From Anaeramoeba flamelloides (Eukaryota > Metamonada > Anaeramoebidae): a DNA stretch of 64,000 nucleotides. Positions 34,801 through 47,959 of the stretch are shown piece after piece. The notes under the pieces were generated by a model. The model saw nothing but the letters and a program-made list of their open reading frames with translations. It ran no database searches and had not been told where the DNA came from. The stretch is from contig JANTQA010000032.1 in assembly GCA_027625915.1 (NCBI GenBank), positions 1,674,001 through 1,738,000 on the forward strand, read 5' to 3'. Position numbers and translations under genes: made by a program. Numbering within the stretch: the first letter of the stretch is position 1; each line of letters begins with the position of its first letter.

Positions 34801-37800
34801 GAGATCTAAATATTTGATCAACTATAAATCAAATGAAATATGCTTACTTTATTAAGTTGTAAATTAGAACATTATAAACGAAGCTTACACCTATAAAGCG
34901 CTGAGTTTTTAAGAATAACGATTGAATTTTGATCTTTTCTTTTTGTTTTTTTGTCTAAGTTTTCCAAATTTTGTGAAACAAAATTTCAATACAAGATACC
35001 GAATATAACAATATTAACTCAGCCCAAGTAACAATTAAGAATATTAAACGGAAAGCCCGATTCAGTTTCCTTCATCTAGTTTCAAATGTTTTACTTGGAT
35101 TTAGTTCTCCTAAATTAATTCAGTCAAGTTCAGACAACTTAAGATCTATCAGAACAAGTTCAGTTTGTTTAATATCCAACCATTACAAGTTTATCAATTA
35201 TTTGTTTAATAATTTTCAGATTCCTTTTACTTCCATTAAACACTTTAAAAATAACAAAAAGAGTAGGAATCAAAGAAACCTAAATAACTTAAAAAAGGAA
35301 ATTTGGAAAAAATAAAAACTATAAAAAAACCAAAAAAAAATTTATTAATTTATTGAATTGTTATTAAAACATTTATTTTAGTGGTTATTCCTAATAAATA
35401 ATATTTCGAGAATGAATTAATTAAATTTATCTGGGATTATAATTAAAAAACAAAATAATAATAATATTCAACCATAATGATTAAATATATTTATTTTTTT
35501 TTATATTTTTCACTTCTTCTTGTTTTTATTATCAAATTACAACCAATAGATTTTTTTGGAAAATCAGGTAAATTGTCAGCAGCCCATCACAATTTTTACA
35601 AATGAATATATATATATATACCAATATTTCTATTTAATTATCTTTTTATAACTTACAATATAAATCATTATTTTATTTTTTCAAATATACAAAGATCCAT
35701 TTTTAATTTTTTATAGAAAAAAATTAGAAGGAAATGGTTGGACTAAAGTTCATGAAACTGAAATCAGAAGAAACACATTATTTCCAAAATGGAAACGTAA
35801 GATGAACACCTTGAATTTGATTTTTTTATTTTATTATTGTTTGTTCAACACAAAAAAAATTATAATATTTTTAATTATACCCTGTATTAAAAAACTGTAA
35901 TAAAATTAATAGCATTTACACTTATTTCAACTCTTCTTTTTGGAAATGACACCACTAGACAATTCAAAGTTGAATGTATGGATTGGGATAAAAATGGTTC
36001 CAGTGACTTAATTGGTGAATGTGTTCTTACTCTTCAAGACATTATACAATCTACAAATAAAAAATTTGATTTAATTAATCAAAAAAAAAAAAAGCAAAAA
36101 AAAAAATATAAAAGATCTGGTCAAATTAATTTTATGGAATTTACTATTGATGAACAACCTACCTTTATTTCTTATATCCATGGCGGATGCGAAATATCAA
36201 TGATAACTGCAATTGATTTTACTGGTTCGAATGGACAACCTACACAACCTTCATCCTTACATTATCAGTAAAATAATTTTTTTATTATTTTTTTTCTACT
36301 TTAATTTTTATAGTTGATTTTTATAGAAATTATTTTTGTTATTTGCTTGAGTGAATGTTTTTTTATAAAAATTAGTATTATACATTGGAATAAATCATAT
36401 ATTCCAAAAAGAGCGGAGCATTTTTTTTTTATCTTTCATTTCAAATAATATTTTTTCTGGGAGTGTTTCGATCGGTAAATGGATAATATAAAATTAAGAG
36501 GAATATTAATACTGATTGGATCAATGAATAAGATAATTAAATCAACACATATTGGGAAATATTTCTAAAAAATGAAACACAATCACAACCTATTTTATTA
36601 CAGAAAATGAGGTACGACCAATTTCAATAAAAAATGGGCAATATGATAAGCGTATAAATGATTTTTCCAACAATATAACACAGTTACACGCTTTCTCTTT
36701 TATTTGATATTTTTTTAAGATTAAATCTCTGAGGAATAAAAAAATTTATGATTATAAAGAAAAAAATATCCACTAATTTTCTTACTTTAAAAAATATGAT
36801 ATAAAATTGCAATCATAAATTTTGATATTTTTTATTAAAGTTTAATCTTATAAAGAAACAAATTGAATTATTTTTTTTTTGAATCTATTAATAACGAATA
36901 ATCAATTTGAATATTTAAATAGTCTTAAAAAAAACAAGTTTAATAAAGATATATTAAAAAATAAATTTTTCCTGATTTTTTGGAAATATCTTATCTTACC
37001 AAAATACTATCGGCATCAGTCACTAAATTTCACAGCGATTTTTTTTTATTAACGAGTATTCATTTTTTTTTTTTCGACAAATATATCAATAATAATAATA
37101 ATAACTGAATAATAATTAAACATAATACAATTAAGTGATAATTTGAATTAAATCTCTTAGAATATTTTTCAGTTTTTTAAAGAAAAAATCTAAACTTTTT
37201 TTTTGTTGTTGTTTTTCATTGTATGAAACAATTTTAAAGGTGACTCAGATTTAAAACTTTACAAAAAAAAAAAAAAAAACACTTTTTTATCCCTTTCCAA
37301 AAGAAATAACTGTAGAGCTAATTAAAACAAAAACTGGAACACCTTAATTGAAATTTATATATTTAAAAACAACACAACTATAAAAAATTTTATATCCTAA
37401 TTAGGTTTTTAATTGTAATGAATTTTTAAAAAGAATTTGATTTAGTATTATTATTATTTTTTTTATCGTTTTTAATTACTTGAATATTCACGATTTATTA
37501 TTCTTTTTTTATTTATTTTTTTTTTTTGGGATTATTTCCTTACATGTATATTCAATTGTAAATTAAAAAATTAGTACTAAATTAAATCAATAATAAAAAT
37601 AAAAACACAAAAAATAAATTATTAATTCTAAATAGTGACGCTTATACATTTAATGATTATCAATTTTCAATTGACACATGTGGTAATATTTTGTCTTATT
37701 ATGATCAAGATAAACGTTTCCCCGTATTTGGATTTGGAGCACAAATTGATGGTCAAGTTTCACATTGTTTTCCTGTTAATGGGAATTCTAATGACCCAGA

Positions 37801-38422
37801 AGTCAAAGGAGTAAAGGGAATACTTGAAGCCTATAATAACATTTTCAATTGGAAGAATTTTAATTTATGGGGCCCAACTAATTTTGCACCTATTATTTCT
37901 TCTGTATCACAAATTGTTCGATCATCACTTAAAAATAATGAGCAAAAATATTATGTTATATTATTTATTACCGATGGTGAAATCACTGACATGGAACAAA
38001 CTAAAAAGGCAATAGTTGAAGCATCAGACCTACCAATATCAATTGTAATTATCGGTGTTGGGACTGCAAATTTTGATAAAATGGTGGAACTTGATGGTGA
38101 CAAGGCGACAATTACTTTCCAAAAAAAAAAAGCACTCAGAGATATTGTACAATTTGTAGCATTGAGAGACTTTAAAACAAAGTCCAAAGAAGCTTTAGCA
38201 AGGGAAACGTTAGCAGAAATCCCTGAACAGGTATTAGGATATTTTAAAATGAAAGGAATAAAACCAAATCCACCCGTAAGAATTCAAAGAAATCAAATTC
38301 AAATCTCTGGGCCATTAAATTATCAAGAAAACCAACAAATAATGAAAGAACAAATCAATCAAGAAAAAATACAACAAACACAGCAAATTCAATACCAACA
38401 GCAAGAATTTATGAAACAACAA

Positions 38423-38454
<32 letters not shown>

Positions 38455-38827
38455 ACTGAATCTGGGAATGACGAACCAAATGCCAATGATGGGTCAACAG
38501 CAAATGAATATGGGTATGGGAATGAATATGGGCATGGGAATGGATATGGGGATGAATATGGGCATGGGTATGGGCATGGGAATGGGCATGGGCATGGGAA
38601 TGGGAATGAATAATCAAATGCCAATGATGGGCCAACAACAGCAGCAGCAGAAAAAGCAGCAGCAGACGAATATGGGCATCGGAATGAACATGGGAATGGG
38701 TCAACAACAAATGAATATGGGAATTGGGATGAATATGGGCATGGGGATGAATATGGGAATGGGCATGGGTATGGGAATGGGAACAGGTCTTATGAATCAA
38801 ATTCCAAACCAACAACAGAAAAATTAA
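31865..38827 (+). CDS. Copine (C2A-C2B-vWA) with Q/M/G-rich tail
   Basis: There are seven exons: 31865-31949, 32160-32290, 32404-32500, 32600-32761, 35695-35796, 35913-36267 and 37636-38827 (2124 nt, 707 residues). All junctions are GT-AG and in phase. C2A contains SCSDLVSLDKFSQSDP and GRTEWKKNDKNPSF. C2B contains DPFLIFYRKK, TEIRRNTLFPKWKPF and CMDWDKNGSSDLIGE. The copine vWA follows, with a MIDAS DFTGSNG (D294, T296, S298), YYDQDKRFPVFGFGAQI, GVKGILEAY and WGPTNFAPII. Copines bind phospholipids in a Ca2+-dependent way and recruit partners through the vWA. The C-terminus adds about 14 Q and then about 120 residues of M/G-rich repeat. Introns 4 (2933 nt) and 6 (1368 nt) carry repeats. The exon 6 frame meets a TAA inside its own donor (CA|GTAAAA), so splicing there is essential. 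Confidence 0.95.
32815..33010 (+). repeat. MITE family A fragment in copine intron 4
   Basis: It contains AAAGATCATTTCTAATTGATT and AAAGATCTTTGGTTTTTTTC, the internal blocks of family A. It ends with TTTTTAATTAACTGTA in place of an intact terminus. The bounds are approximate. Confidence 0.45.
33110..33620 (+). repeat. Dispersed repeat family F, copy in copine intron 4
   Basis: It is related to 16715-17250 and, inverted, to 59060-59420. Shared blocks include ATTTAAACAAATTTACCAAT, CTCTCGAAAATTTTAAACAC and TGTTTTGTGAGTATTG. No coding frame is present. Confidence 0.55.
34955..35215 (+). repeat. Dispersed repeat family G, copy in copine intron 4
   Basis: The reverse complement is found at 60605-60850. 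Landmarks are CAAGTTCAGTTTGTTTAATA, TCCAACCATTACAAGTTTAT, TTAATTCAGTCAAGTTCAG and GATACCGAATATAACA. It is more complex than the surrounding intron and non-coding. Confidence 0.6.
36375..37010 (+). repeat. Dispersed repeat family C, copy in copine intron 6
   Basis: It is the homologue of 27640-28310 in the same orientation. GAATATTAATACTGATTGGA, GACCAATTTCAATAAAAAAT and GATTAAATCTCTGAGGAAT are shared with the other copies. Confidence 0.6.
38409..38795 (+). repeat. CAA/CAG and ATGGG-type coding repeats of the copine tail
   Basis: A CAA/CAG run (38418-38456) encodes about 14 glutamines. It is followed by hexamer-like ATGGGN and AATATGGGN units that encode M-G and N-M-G-M repeats, interrupted by two copies of NQMPMMGQQQ. 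These repeats make long spurious antisense frames rich in H or P. Confidence 0.85.
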
Positions 38828-41800
38828 TTATATAAAGACCAAATACATTATTCATTCGTTTTTTTTTTATTCATTTTTTCTTTTTTGATATTTTTATAAA
38901 TCCCTTTTTTATAATCTATAACTTTTCATCTCTCTGTTATAACAATTTCAATTGCTTTTAAAATTGTTTTTTTTTTTTTTTTTTTAATTCTGTTGTTAAG
39001 GTGGCCATAAAAAATTCTAATTCTAATTGTGTTTTTGAAAAATCAAAATCATAATTTGGAAACCCTTATTTCAACTGTGGTTATATGAGCTTTTGAAAAC
39101 CTTTTTCAATGAGTATTTTTTTTTATTTAATTAAATCATAATAAGAAGAAGAATCTGTTTATTTACCCCCTTGGTCTAGCAGTTAAAAATTAAAAACAAT
39201 AACATAAAAATATTATAAAAAAACTTTTATTAAATTGAAAAAAGTAAAATAAAAATTTTAAATAATTTATAATTTTTTTAACTGTTTCCATTTTTCTTAA
39301 TTATGAAAAAGTTCAACTGATCGGATTTTGCTATTAAATTATTAGTCTTGGTAATTATTATCATTTAGGAGACGATAATAATTTTTAATCTAATGTAACA
39401 GAAATGCAAGATTTGTTCTTTAAAGTATGGTATCACGTGATGTAATAGAATCAATTTAGAAAAGAAATTCAATTTCAAATTGTTTTTACTACTTCTAAAA
39501 GATAATTTCTTGTATAAAATTTTGGAAATAATTTGAATTAAAAATTGTGAAGATCTCAAAATAAAGGATTGTATTTGTGGTGTATCTGAAGAATTCCTTT
39601 AGAACTTACATTCACAATTGAGTTTGTTTATATATGAACTTATTAATTGAATTTGTTCAACCATTGATTGATCTATAAACTAAGTATGTTTGAATTGGAG
39701 GAAAATGATATTAATACTCACCTTTGTATAAAACGACTATATGAAAATTTAAATAAACTAACAATAAAGTATCAGAATATTTTACCAAAGATTAAATAAA
39801 ATTTTTTTTTTTTTTGAATTAATAATCCAATTTTAAAAGAGACACTAAAAGAATAATATTCCAGTTTGTTTAACTAATTATTTAGAATCACCAAGAAATT
39901 CTTTTTTCAAATTTTTACTGTTGTTACAATTATGCTTGTAGAAAAGTTTAATTCGTTTTTCCGTATATCAAGTGTGTTTCTATGCTAAAGAAGACCGATA
40001 TTTTAATCCCTCAAAGAAACCGACAATAAATCAAAAGTAAATATGGTATTGATTTCTTAAAATTCTATAATTTAAAAAGAAATTCTAAAAATAAAGAATC
40101 AAATTAGAAAAGTTATATCAAAAAAAAGAGTTAATTTTTGATATTAATTTTTACCAAAAAAAATCCAAAAAACCTGAGAAAATTATGAAAAATTTTGAAC
40201 AACTTATATTTCTAATTTATAATTTTACCTGAAAAACCAAGAAGTATACATTCAAAATTGTTTTGAAATTAGGTATATCTGTGATTTAAATTGTATTTTA
40301 CCTTGGAACAATAAGAAAAAAAATCAAGGTTTCTATTTTGAAACATGAGATTATAGTTGTTGTGCACGCATTATTTGGATGATTTATATTTCAAAGATTT
40401 TATTCAATAATTTTCGACTTAAAAAACAAAAAATTGATTAATTTTATTCCCTTTTTATCAAAATCAGTAAATTATACTATTAATCTATTCCCTATTAGAG
40501 AAAAAATAATTCGTATAAATATGCTATTTGTCTATTCTTTATTTGTGTTAAATACTTTGTATTTCTTTAGCAATTAATCTACATTTCCCCACAAACTGAA
40601 AAAAGATATTTTCTAAATTTCGTCTTTTTATTGATAACTCACTTTTTGAATTTATCTCCAAATGTAGATTTTTATATTCATTTTTGAGTTTTTTACCAAC
40701 ATAAAAAGATTATTTTATATTGATTAGATCAACAAATGATAAGGTTTACCTAATATAAAGTCTAGATATATTTGAACATGGAACGCTAATAAATAATTCA
40801 TTCAATGGCAACAGACTTTGATTTTATGCTTCTCAATGGTAGATGCTAACCAATTAACAAAATAACGTATTTTGTATCTGACAATTTGCTTTCTTGAAAT
40901 AAATCTTCTTTAATAATACCCTTTTTAAATAAAAAATACAGATTTATTGTCAAAAAAAAAATTAATTAATTTTTTTTTTAAAGATTAAGAATAGATAATT
41001 CCAAATTTAGATGTTAAAAATTGTTTATAATTGAATTAAAAGCAATCATACTCAATAAAAAAAAATGAACCAAAACATATAATTCCTCAAAATATAAAAT
41101 TTCATAGTATCAACCTCGATTTTTTTGGATATTCTTTTATAATTAACCAAATATAACTAAATTTTATCTTTAATTTGATTTTCAAAAATAAAATTCCATT
41201 AGTATTATAACAATAAAAATACCAGATCTATCAATTCTTCAAACAATAAATTACAGACAATTCCACTTTTTAGGCACATACCTTCTAGGAAATTTAAGTT
41301 ACAAAAAAATTCCAAAACAAGGTACAAAATTCGAAGTCTAGTAAAATAATTTGAATAAAAAAATATAAAAAAATGTTCTTTAATTTGAGATTTTTTTTAG
41401 ACCTTAAATTTTGTGGAAAGTTTGTAACTAAAAAGTGGAACAAATTGTAAAGCAGTTTTATTGTAAAAATAATCCAAGTAACCAATCCCAAAAAAATATC
41501 CGATAATAAGTTTTCTTAGTTAATCTGAAATAATTCATTTTTATATTCCAAGCTAATTTCATCAAAGTAGATACCATTTTGAGTATTTTATTTAACTAAA
41601 ATTCGATTTTTATATTTATTTGTTATAATAAAAACCTATCTCTCAAAAACAAAATAATTTTTGATAAATTAAAAAATCGAAAAGTAACTAAAATTTTCAA
41701 AGAGAGACAATAAAAATAATCTCCAAAACTCATAATTCAACAACTATAGCAACGTGCATCTTATTTGTTAATTCGGTTTTGGAATATTTCCAAGATGAGA

Positions 41801-42040
41801 GGAAATTATAATTAATTGAAGACCCACTAACAATTGTAAATTGCAGAAAAATTATGTTTCGAGACTTTTAAAAAAAGTCCCTACTTTACTGATCAACTCA
41901 TTGAATAGTAGAAACGCACTCAAAGCATTCGTTTCTGAACAAAAATAACAAATTGTTTCCAAAGAGCGAAAATTTAATCGAAAATTGTAATTTTTGCAGA
42001 TAATTCATTTTTTTTAATTTTTTTCTTTATCATCACCATT
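38828..42040. other. Intergenic region between copine and importin-alpha
   Basis: 3.2 kb with no supportable gene. Apart from the repeat at 40325-40420 (inverted copy of 10740-10860) I see only A/T-rich sequence and short spurious frames. Confidence 0.5.
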
Positions 42041-45000
42041 ATGTCATTTGAGAAGAAATTAACCAGAAGAAAAAAGCTTTTTAAAACTAAATCTTCTCAT
42101 GATCAGTCAAGACAAAGGCGTTCAAATCTTCTTTACCAACTGTCAAACGACAAAAGGCAAGAGCAATTAAAAAAAAAGAGAGCAATCAATGATTCACAAA
42201 CAGAAAAAAAACCAACAAATGACTCAAAAACAACTGAAACAAATACAAGCAACAATAGCCAACTTTATGTTCCAACAGTAATTATCCTTCTAATATCTTA
42301 ACCACCAGCATTCTTCTCTTCAATTTTTTTTTAATTTTTTTTTCTTTGTTTTTTTTTATTTTTCTCTTTCAAATACAACCTTGTATCAAAATGACTGGGA
42401 TTAATTCTTGCTTAAAGATGGAAGAGCTTCCAGAATTAATCAAAGGTATCAAATCAACAAACATCAAAAAAGTTGAGACCTCGATTAGGGGTATTCGTGC
42501 AATGATTAGTGTCGAAGACAACCCACCAATCGATGAAATTATTAAAACAGGTATTCTGGAAATTATTGTTGAATTTTTGGACAATTGGGACAATGAATAT
42601 ATACAAGTAATTTCAATTTTCTCTCGATCGATTTGTTTTCTTTTTTTATTCTGTTCTTTTAAAATTTGGATTCTTTGTTTAATGTTTTTTATTGTTTCAC
42701 TTGTAATTCTTTTCTTTTCTTTTCTTTTCTGTTCTTTTCTCTTCTGTTCTTTTTTTAATCTTTTCTTTTTTTTTTTTTTTTTTAAATTATGCTGTTTTTG
42801 GTTTTGTTGATTTTTTATTGGACTATAAAAGTTTGAAGCTGAATGGATTCTAACAAACACTTGCTCCGGAACTCATGAACAAGCCCAGTACTGCGTTGCT
42901 CTCGGTATTATTCCAAAATTTGTTTCATTATTAAATTCTACAAATGAAGAAGTTTTAGAACAAGTAAAAAACACATTTTTTTTCTTTTTTATTCTTCTCT
43001 TTTTCTTTTGTATTTGTACCCATCAAAATTTTGTTTGGTTTTACAAAAGAAATTTTTGTCAACACTTTGTCTTCATACAGTGGAATATTTCTCTTACTAT
43101 TTATTCTACGATTTTTTTGATCTGATCAAAAACAAGGAATTACAAATAATGGATACAAAAAGTGAATTAGTATCTTATAATTGTACTCAATATGTTTCAT
43201 GAATTATTTAATTGAAAGAAATCAAAAGGACGAAAAAAATTATTAAATATTATTGCCAAATTTCTCTTTTTGGGAAAAATTTCCCGAATTTCACATTGTA
43301 AACACTGAAAAATTTACCAAAAAGAAATACACAAGTTTTAATATTTTCGAATTTATATAACCATTTCAAAAAAGTGTGACAAAAAAATTTTCAAAAAGTA
43401 CTATAAAATAGATTACAAACTTCTGTTGCCCTCTTTTGGGTGCTTGATTAAAAAAATTTTTTCATCACACTTTTGCAAAGTTCCTTAGAATCTACATTGT
43501 TTCAGATAAGAAAAAAATTTTCAAATAGAGGATTTTCAGTACTGTTTGTTAAAAAATAATATGAACAAAATTTTAATTCAACTTTCCAAAATAAAAAAGA
43601 TTTTTAAAATCATGCAATTTTTCAATTTTTTTAATAATCTTAAAAGAAGCTGAAATCTTTTATTCTCAATTATTATCTTTAAAATGTGTATCTATATTCC
43701 AAAACCGTTACGTATATTAATATTATTTATTGTGTGTATATATTACAAATTGCAATGTTTCGAGTTTTTTTATTAAAGAATTCCACTTGTATTATTTTTT
43801 CATCAATAATAGTGCGGATTGATGAAAATTAAATTTGATTTATTTCACTCAACAATAATTTGAATTACTAATTCCATAATTTACGAAATTTTCAATAAAA
43901 TTTCTTGTTAATTTTTTCAATCTAAACACCATTTCACTCAAAGTTTTCCCAGTCAAAAATGAAAAATTCATTTTTTTTTTTAAAGAATCAACCAATATAA
44001 GATGAATTAAAAAGAAGATCAATAATAATCTTCAGACCAGAGTTGATATCCATAAACGAAATACCCGAACAAACTATAAATCTTCAAAAAAATACAAATG
44101 CTAAAAAAATTTTTGGGACTTATTAACTGAACGTCTCATGCAATATTTCACAAGTTCTTTATTAAATTAAAATTAGTACAATAATATTTTTGAATCTGAA
44201 ACGTATTCATTTTAGAAGAAATTGCAAAGACTCAATTTTCTTCAAGTTAATTTGGGCTTTCGAACATTTTTTTTTTCAAATTGGATTTATAAAAAAAAAA
44301 GAAAAAGAAAATGAAAGGAAAACAAAAAAAAAAAAAAAAGTAAAAAAATAAAAAAATTTTACGAATTTAGACAAAAAAAAAAAATTAATGAGATTTAGAA
44401 AAAAAAAATTGAAATTTTATTACAAGAAGAAATAAGTTTTAAACTCATCGAATATATTCTATTTCTGAACTTAAACTAGTCCCCTTTGACTGAAAAAGAG
44501 TTTGTTTTATCAAAAAGTAAAGTTGAAAAAAAAATTTCAAATTATTGAATTTATCATTAATCAAAATTTTTACCATTTTTTTATTATGATTATTTTTATT
44601 GTAGTTGTTCTTGTGATAAGATGTGTGTCGGTTAACGGCTGTGAAGTTTACTCTTTTATTCTAAAAATCTATCTATTTTCTGAATGAATATCTTTAAATA
44701 ATAAATTAAACAAAGATTATGTAAAAGAAGCATATATATATATATCAATTTTTCATTTAATTTTATACTTTCTATCATTAAAAAATGATTGTATTTAAAA
44801 TAACAATATTTATCAATCAAAAAGAGAAGAAGTAATTTTTTTAATATTTTTCATATGAATAATCTTTTTTATCAAATATTTTTTATATGATCTATTCTAA
44901 TATATTTAAATATTCTAATATAGTGTATTTGGGGATTGGGAAATATTGGTAAAATATTATAATCATTCTTTTTGTTATTTTTTTTTTCACAAATTGAAAA

Positions 45001-47959
45001 GATTTTAAATTGTTTATTATTGAATCATTCTTATAACTAATTAATAAATCTAAAAATATTTAAAGCGGGTGATTGTATTGAATTTCGAGATAAAATATTA
45101 CAAGAGTCAGATGTTATTGATAAAATTATAAATATTTTTTCGCTTGAGATTTGCAATTTAAATATTGCAAAAAATGCAATATGGTCTCTTTCTAATTTAA
45201 TAAGATGTCGCCCAAGACCTGAACTATCTTTGGTAAGCTTTTTACTTTTTATTTTTCATAAATTTAAAAATAAATATTAATTAATATAAATAATTAAAAT
45301 TAATAAATATATAATAGATAAAAAATGTAATTCCAATTTTTGCAAATTACATAGGAAGTGGTATTCCACAATTGGTACAAGATTCATGTTGGGGTTTAAG
45401 TTATATTTCTGATGGTACAAGTGAAAATATTAATGCAGTTCTAAAATATAATGTGGTGGAGAGATTGGTTGGGTTTTTAGAGTATGTCGAATTATATCCA
45501 ATTATTATATTTGTATATTTAACAAGCTACACAATATTTTCAAATGAATTTTTTTTTGTCTCGAATTTATTTATTTAATATTAATTTATTTCTAAAAATT
45601 TTGTTAAATTAGCAACTTATTTTTTTTCAATGATTTTCCAGAAATTTTTTATGATATTTCTTAAAACTTTAATATCACATAAATCAATTTCAACACATTA
45701 GAATTCCCATGTAATACCAAAAAATATAATCCTCGTGTTTTAATTGTAAACTTCAGTAAAAATGTGAATTTATTATATTCAAAACTATATATTTGTTTTT
45801 GTCATATAGAAATTAAAATAATATCTGTCGTTATTTGTACGAAGTTGAGATAATAAGAAAAATATTTTGCTTGTTGTCGAAACAATGAGTCAAATTGCGT
45901 GAGTTATTACTTGTTGAAATAGTGTGGATCTTCAGGAAAAAAAATAAAAACACAAAAAATAAAAAAAAAATTCTTTGTAGTTTTTCATTCTTTTTAGATC
46001 TTTAAAGCTAGACAAATTTTAGTATTCTTTAAAACTGTTTTAAAATAAGAGACTCTCAAACAAAAAAGTAATTGTTTCTAAATTTCAACCTTTTTAAAAA
46101 GTTATTTTCTTCATCCCTTTTAAACTCTCAAAATAGCTAACACTCATTAATAACAACACATTTTAAAATCTATTTTTTTGAATAAAAAACATAACTGGTT
46201 AATTAAGATCTAGAGAAAATTCACATTTCTTCTATTTCCCTGTCTCTTCTGTTTTTAATAATAAGACACCATTTCCAATACCTGAGCAATTTATTTCTCA
46301 TAAAAACAAAAAAAGAGAAAAAATCAATAATACTCATAATCAGTAGAGTATTATTAAATAAAGATCTTTTTTCTTGAAATAACCAATATAAATATGACTA
46401 GAAAAAAGGTTATTTTTTATCATTTTTTTTAGCTTAGGTTTCAAAAAAATAATAACTTTCTTAAATTTGTGGCGAAATGTAGATTAACAGTTAAAAAATT
46501 CATTTTTTTTTTAAAAATTAAATAATTAACCAATAGATTTTTTTGACAAATTATTTCTGAAATATTACAAATATATTGATGTTGCAATTAGCTTTATCAA
46601 AAGGAAACAAAACTAATCGGTCTTTGGGTTTTTATGTTGATGATTATTGAGTTAATCTTTGAAATTAAAAAATTGAAAAAATAGTTACTTTTAGAAGTTC
46701 TAAATATGAATTATTAAATGCCAGAATACTGTTATTTTGGGTTTCTATTTTATAGATTTGGAAAAGGAATTGAAAAAAAAATTTCCAAAAATGAAACTTT
46801 TTTAATAGTGATCATTAGTAAAAAATGTAATAGTTTATTGTGTAATAAGATTTATAATAGATTTTTTAGAGTCACAGAAACTATTTGAGACATGGCGTGC
46901 TACTATCATTTACACCCAATTACAACATACTTTGATTATAGAGAAATCTATGGTGACGCTAATCACTTAAGTTTTAATTCATTGGGTTGATTTTTAGAGT
47001 TTAAAAATTGAGGGAATAATTAGTTTTAATCAAAATATTTCTTTTTATTGGTTTTCTAAGCTTAAAATTTGCTAATACAATTTTTTTTTATTATTATTTC
47101 CTATTTTTAAATTTGTTCTTTGAAATGACAAGTTCTTTTAATTTCTGTAAAAACTTTACAAAATTTGAAAATCTATCAGTAATTCTAACCTTAATTTTCC
47201 GATAATTTTTTTTTTTTCTTTATTCTATTAATTATTTTTTTTTTTTTGCAACTGCTTTTTTTATAATAAATAATTTTAATTATTAGATCAGATGAATTAA
47301 AAATACTGGTTCCCTCTTTACGAACAATTGGGAATATTGTGACTGGTGACAAGGAACAAACACAAATCCCATTAAATTTCAAGCTTTTAGAAAAATTATC
47401 TCCTTTATTAAGGCATAAAAGAAATCAAATTCGCCAGGAGGCATGCTGGACTATTTCTAATATCACCGCAGGTGATCCTCAGCAAATTCAAAAAGTTATT
47501 GATAAAGGCATTATTCCACAAATTATCGATATCCTTGAAAATGATATTAAAATTCTTCAAATTGAAGCTGTTTGGATAATTAGTAATGTATGTTATGGTG
47601 GGACAACAAAACAAATTAAATATATCATCAAGCAGGGGGCAATAAAATATTTTGTTGAATTGTTAAAAGATAATTTACCTGGTGTAATTCTTATTTGCCT
47701 TCAAGCATTAGATAAGATTCTAAAAATCGGCGAAAATGACTCTGAAAGTAATCAATATTCACAAAATCTTTATGTAAAAGAAGTTGAAGAATATTCGGGG
47801 GATGAAAATATTTCTAGATTGCTGAATCATAGATTCTCTCAAATTGATTTATTAGCAACATCATTATATCAGGAATATTTTTATGATTCTACTTCAGATT
47901 CGGGTTTGGATAGCTCAGATACAGAAAATGTTCCAAATAATGAGGAATATGATTTCTAA
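42041..47959 (+). CDS. Importin-alpha (karyopherin alpha), nuclear import adaptor
   Basis: There are seven exons: 42041-42277, 42418-42606, 42832-42963, 44924-44948, 45066-45232, 45318-45481 and 47287-47959 (1587 nt, 528 residues, the usual family length). The N-terminus is a basic importin-beta-binding domain (KKLTRRKKLFKTK, SRQRRSNLLYQL). ARM repeats follow, with the NLS-binding W/N ladder visible: EWILTNTCSGTHEQ, IWGLGNIAGD, AIWSLSNLIR, SCWGLSYISDG, RTIGNIVTGD, EACWTISNITAG and AVWIISN. The C-terminal tail is acidic (SDSGLDSSDTEN). Importin-alpha carries classical NLS cargo with importin-beta through nuclear pores. Exon 4 is a 25-nt microexon. Introns 3 (1960 nt) and 6 (1805 nt) are long, and the latter contains a dispersed repeat. 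Confidence 0.96.
44924..44948 (+). other. 25-nt microexon of importin-alpha
   Basis: It encodes C-I-W-G-L-G-N-I plus one base, between a TATAG acceptor and a GTAAAA donor. It restores the invariant AVWALGN-type motif exactly between EEVLEQ (exon 3) and AGDCIEFRDK (exon 5). The phase-1 base G joins CG of exon 5 to make alanine. Confidence 0.9.
46540..46970 (+). repeat. Dispersed repeat family D, copy in importin-alpha intron 6
   Basis: The reverse complement is found at 61360-61770, and a second related end lies at 62010-62110. Landmarks are CCAATTACAACATACTTTGA, GAGTCACAGAAAC and TAGTGATCATTAGTAAAAAA. It is non-coding. Confidence 0.6.

Noticed and set aside
38315-38815. 166-codon antisense frame rich in H and S, and a 71-codon antisense frame rich in P and Y
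   Set aside because: Both are mirrors of the ATGGGN and CAG repeats of the copine tail, which is supported by family motifs on the plus strand.
42369-42860. 163-codon antisense frame over importin-alpha exons 2-3
   Set aside because: It is made of K-rich sequence antisense to a T-rich intron plus shadow of ARM repeat codons; it has no family features.
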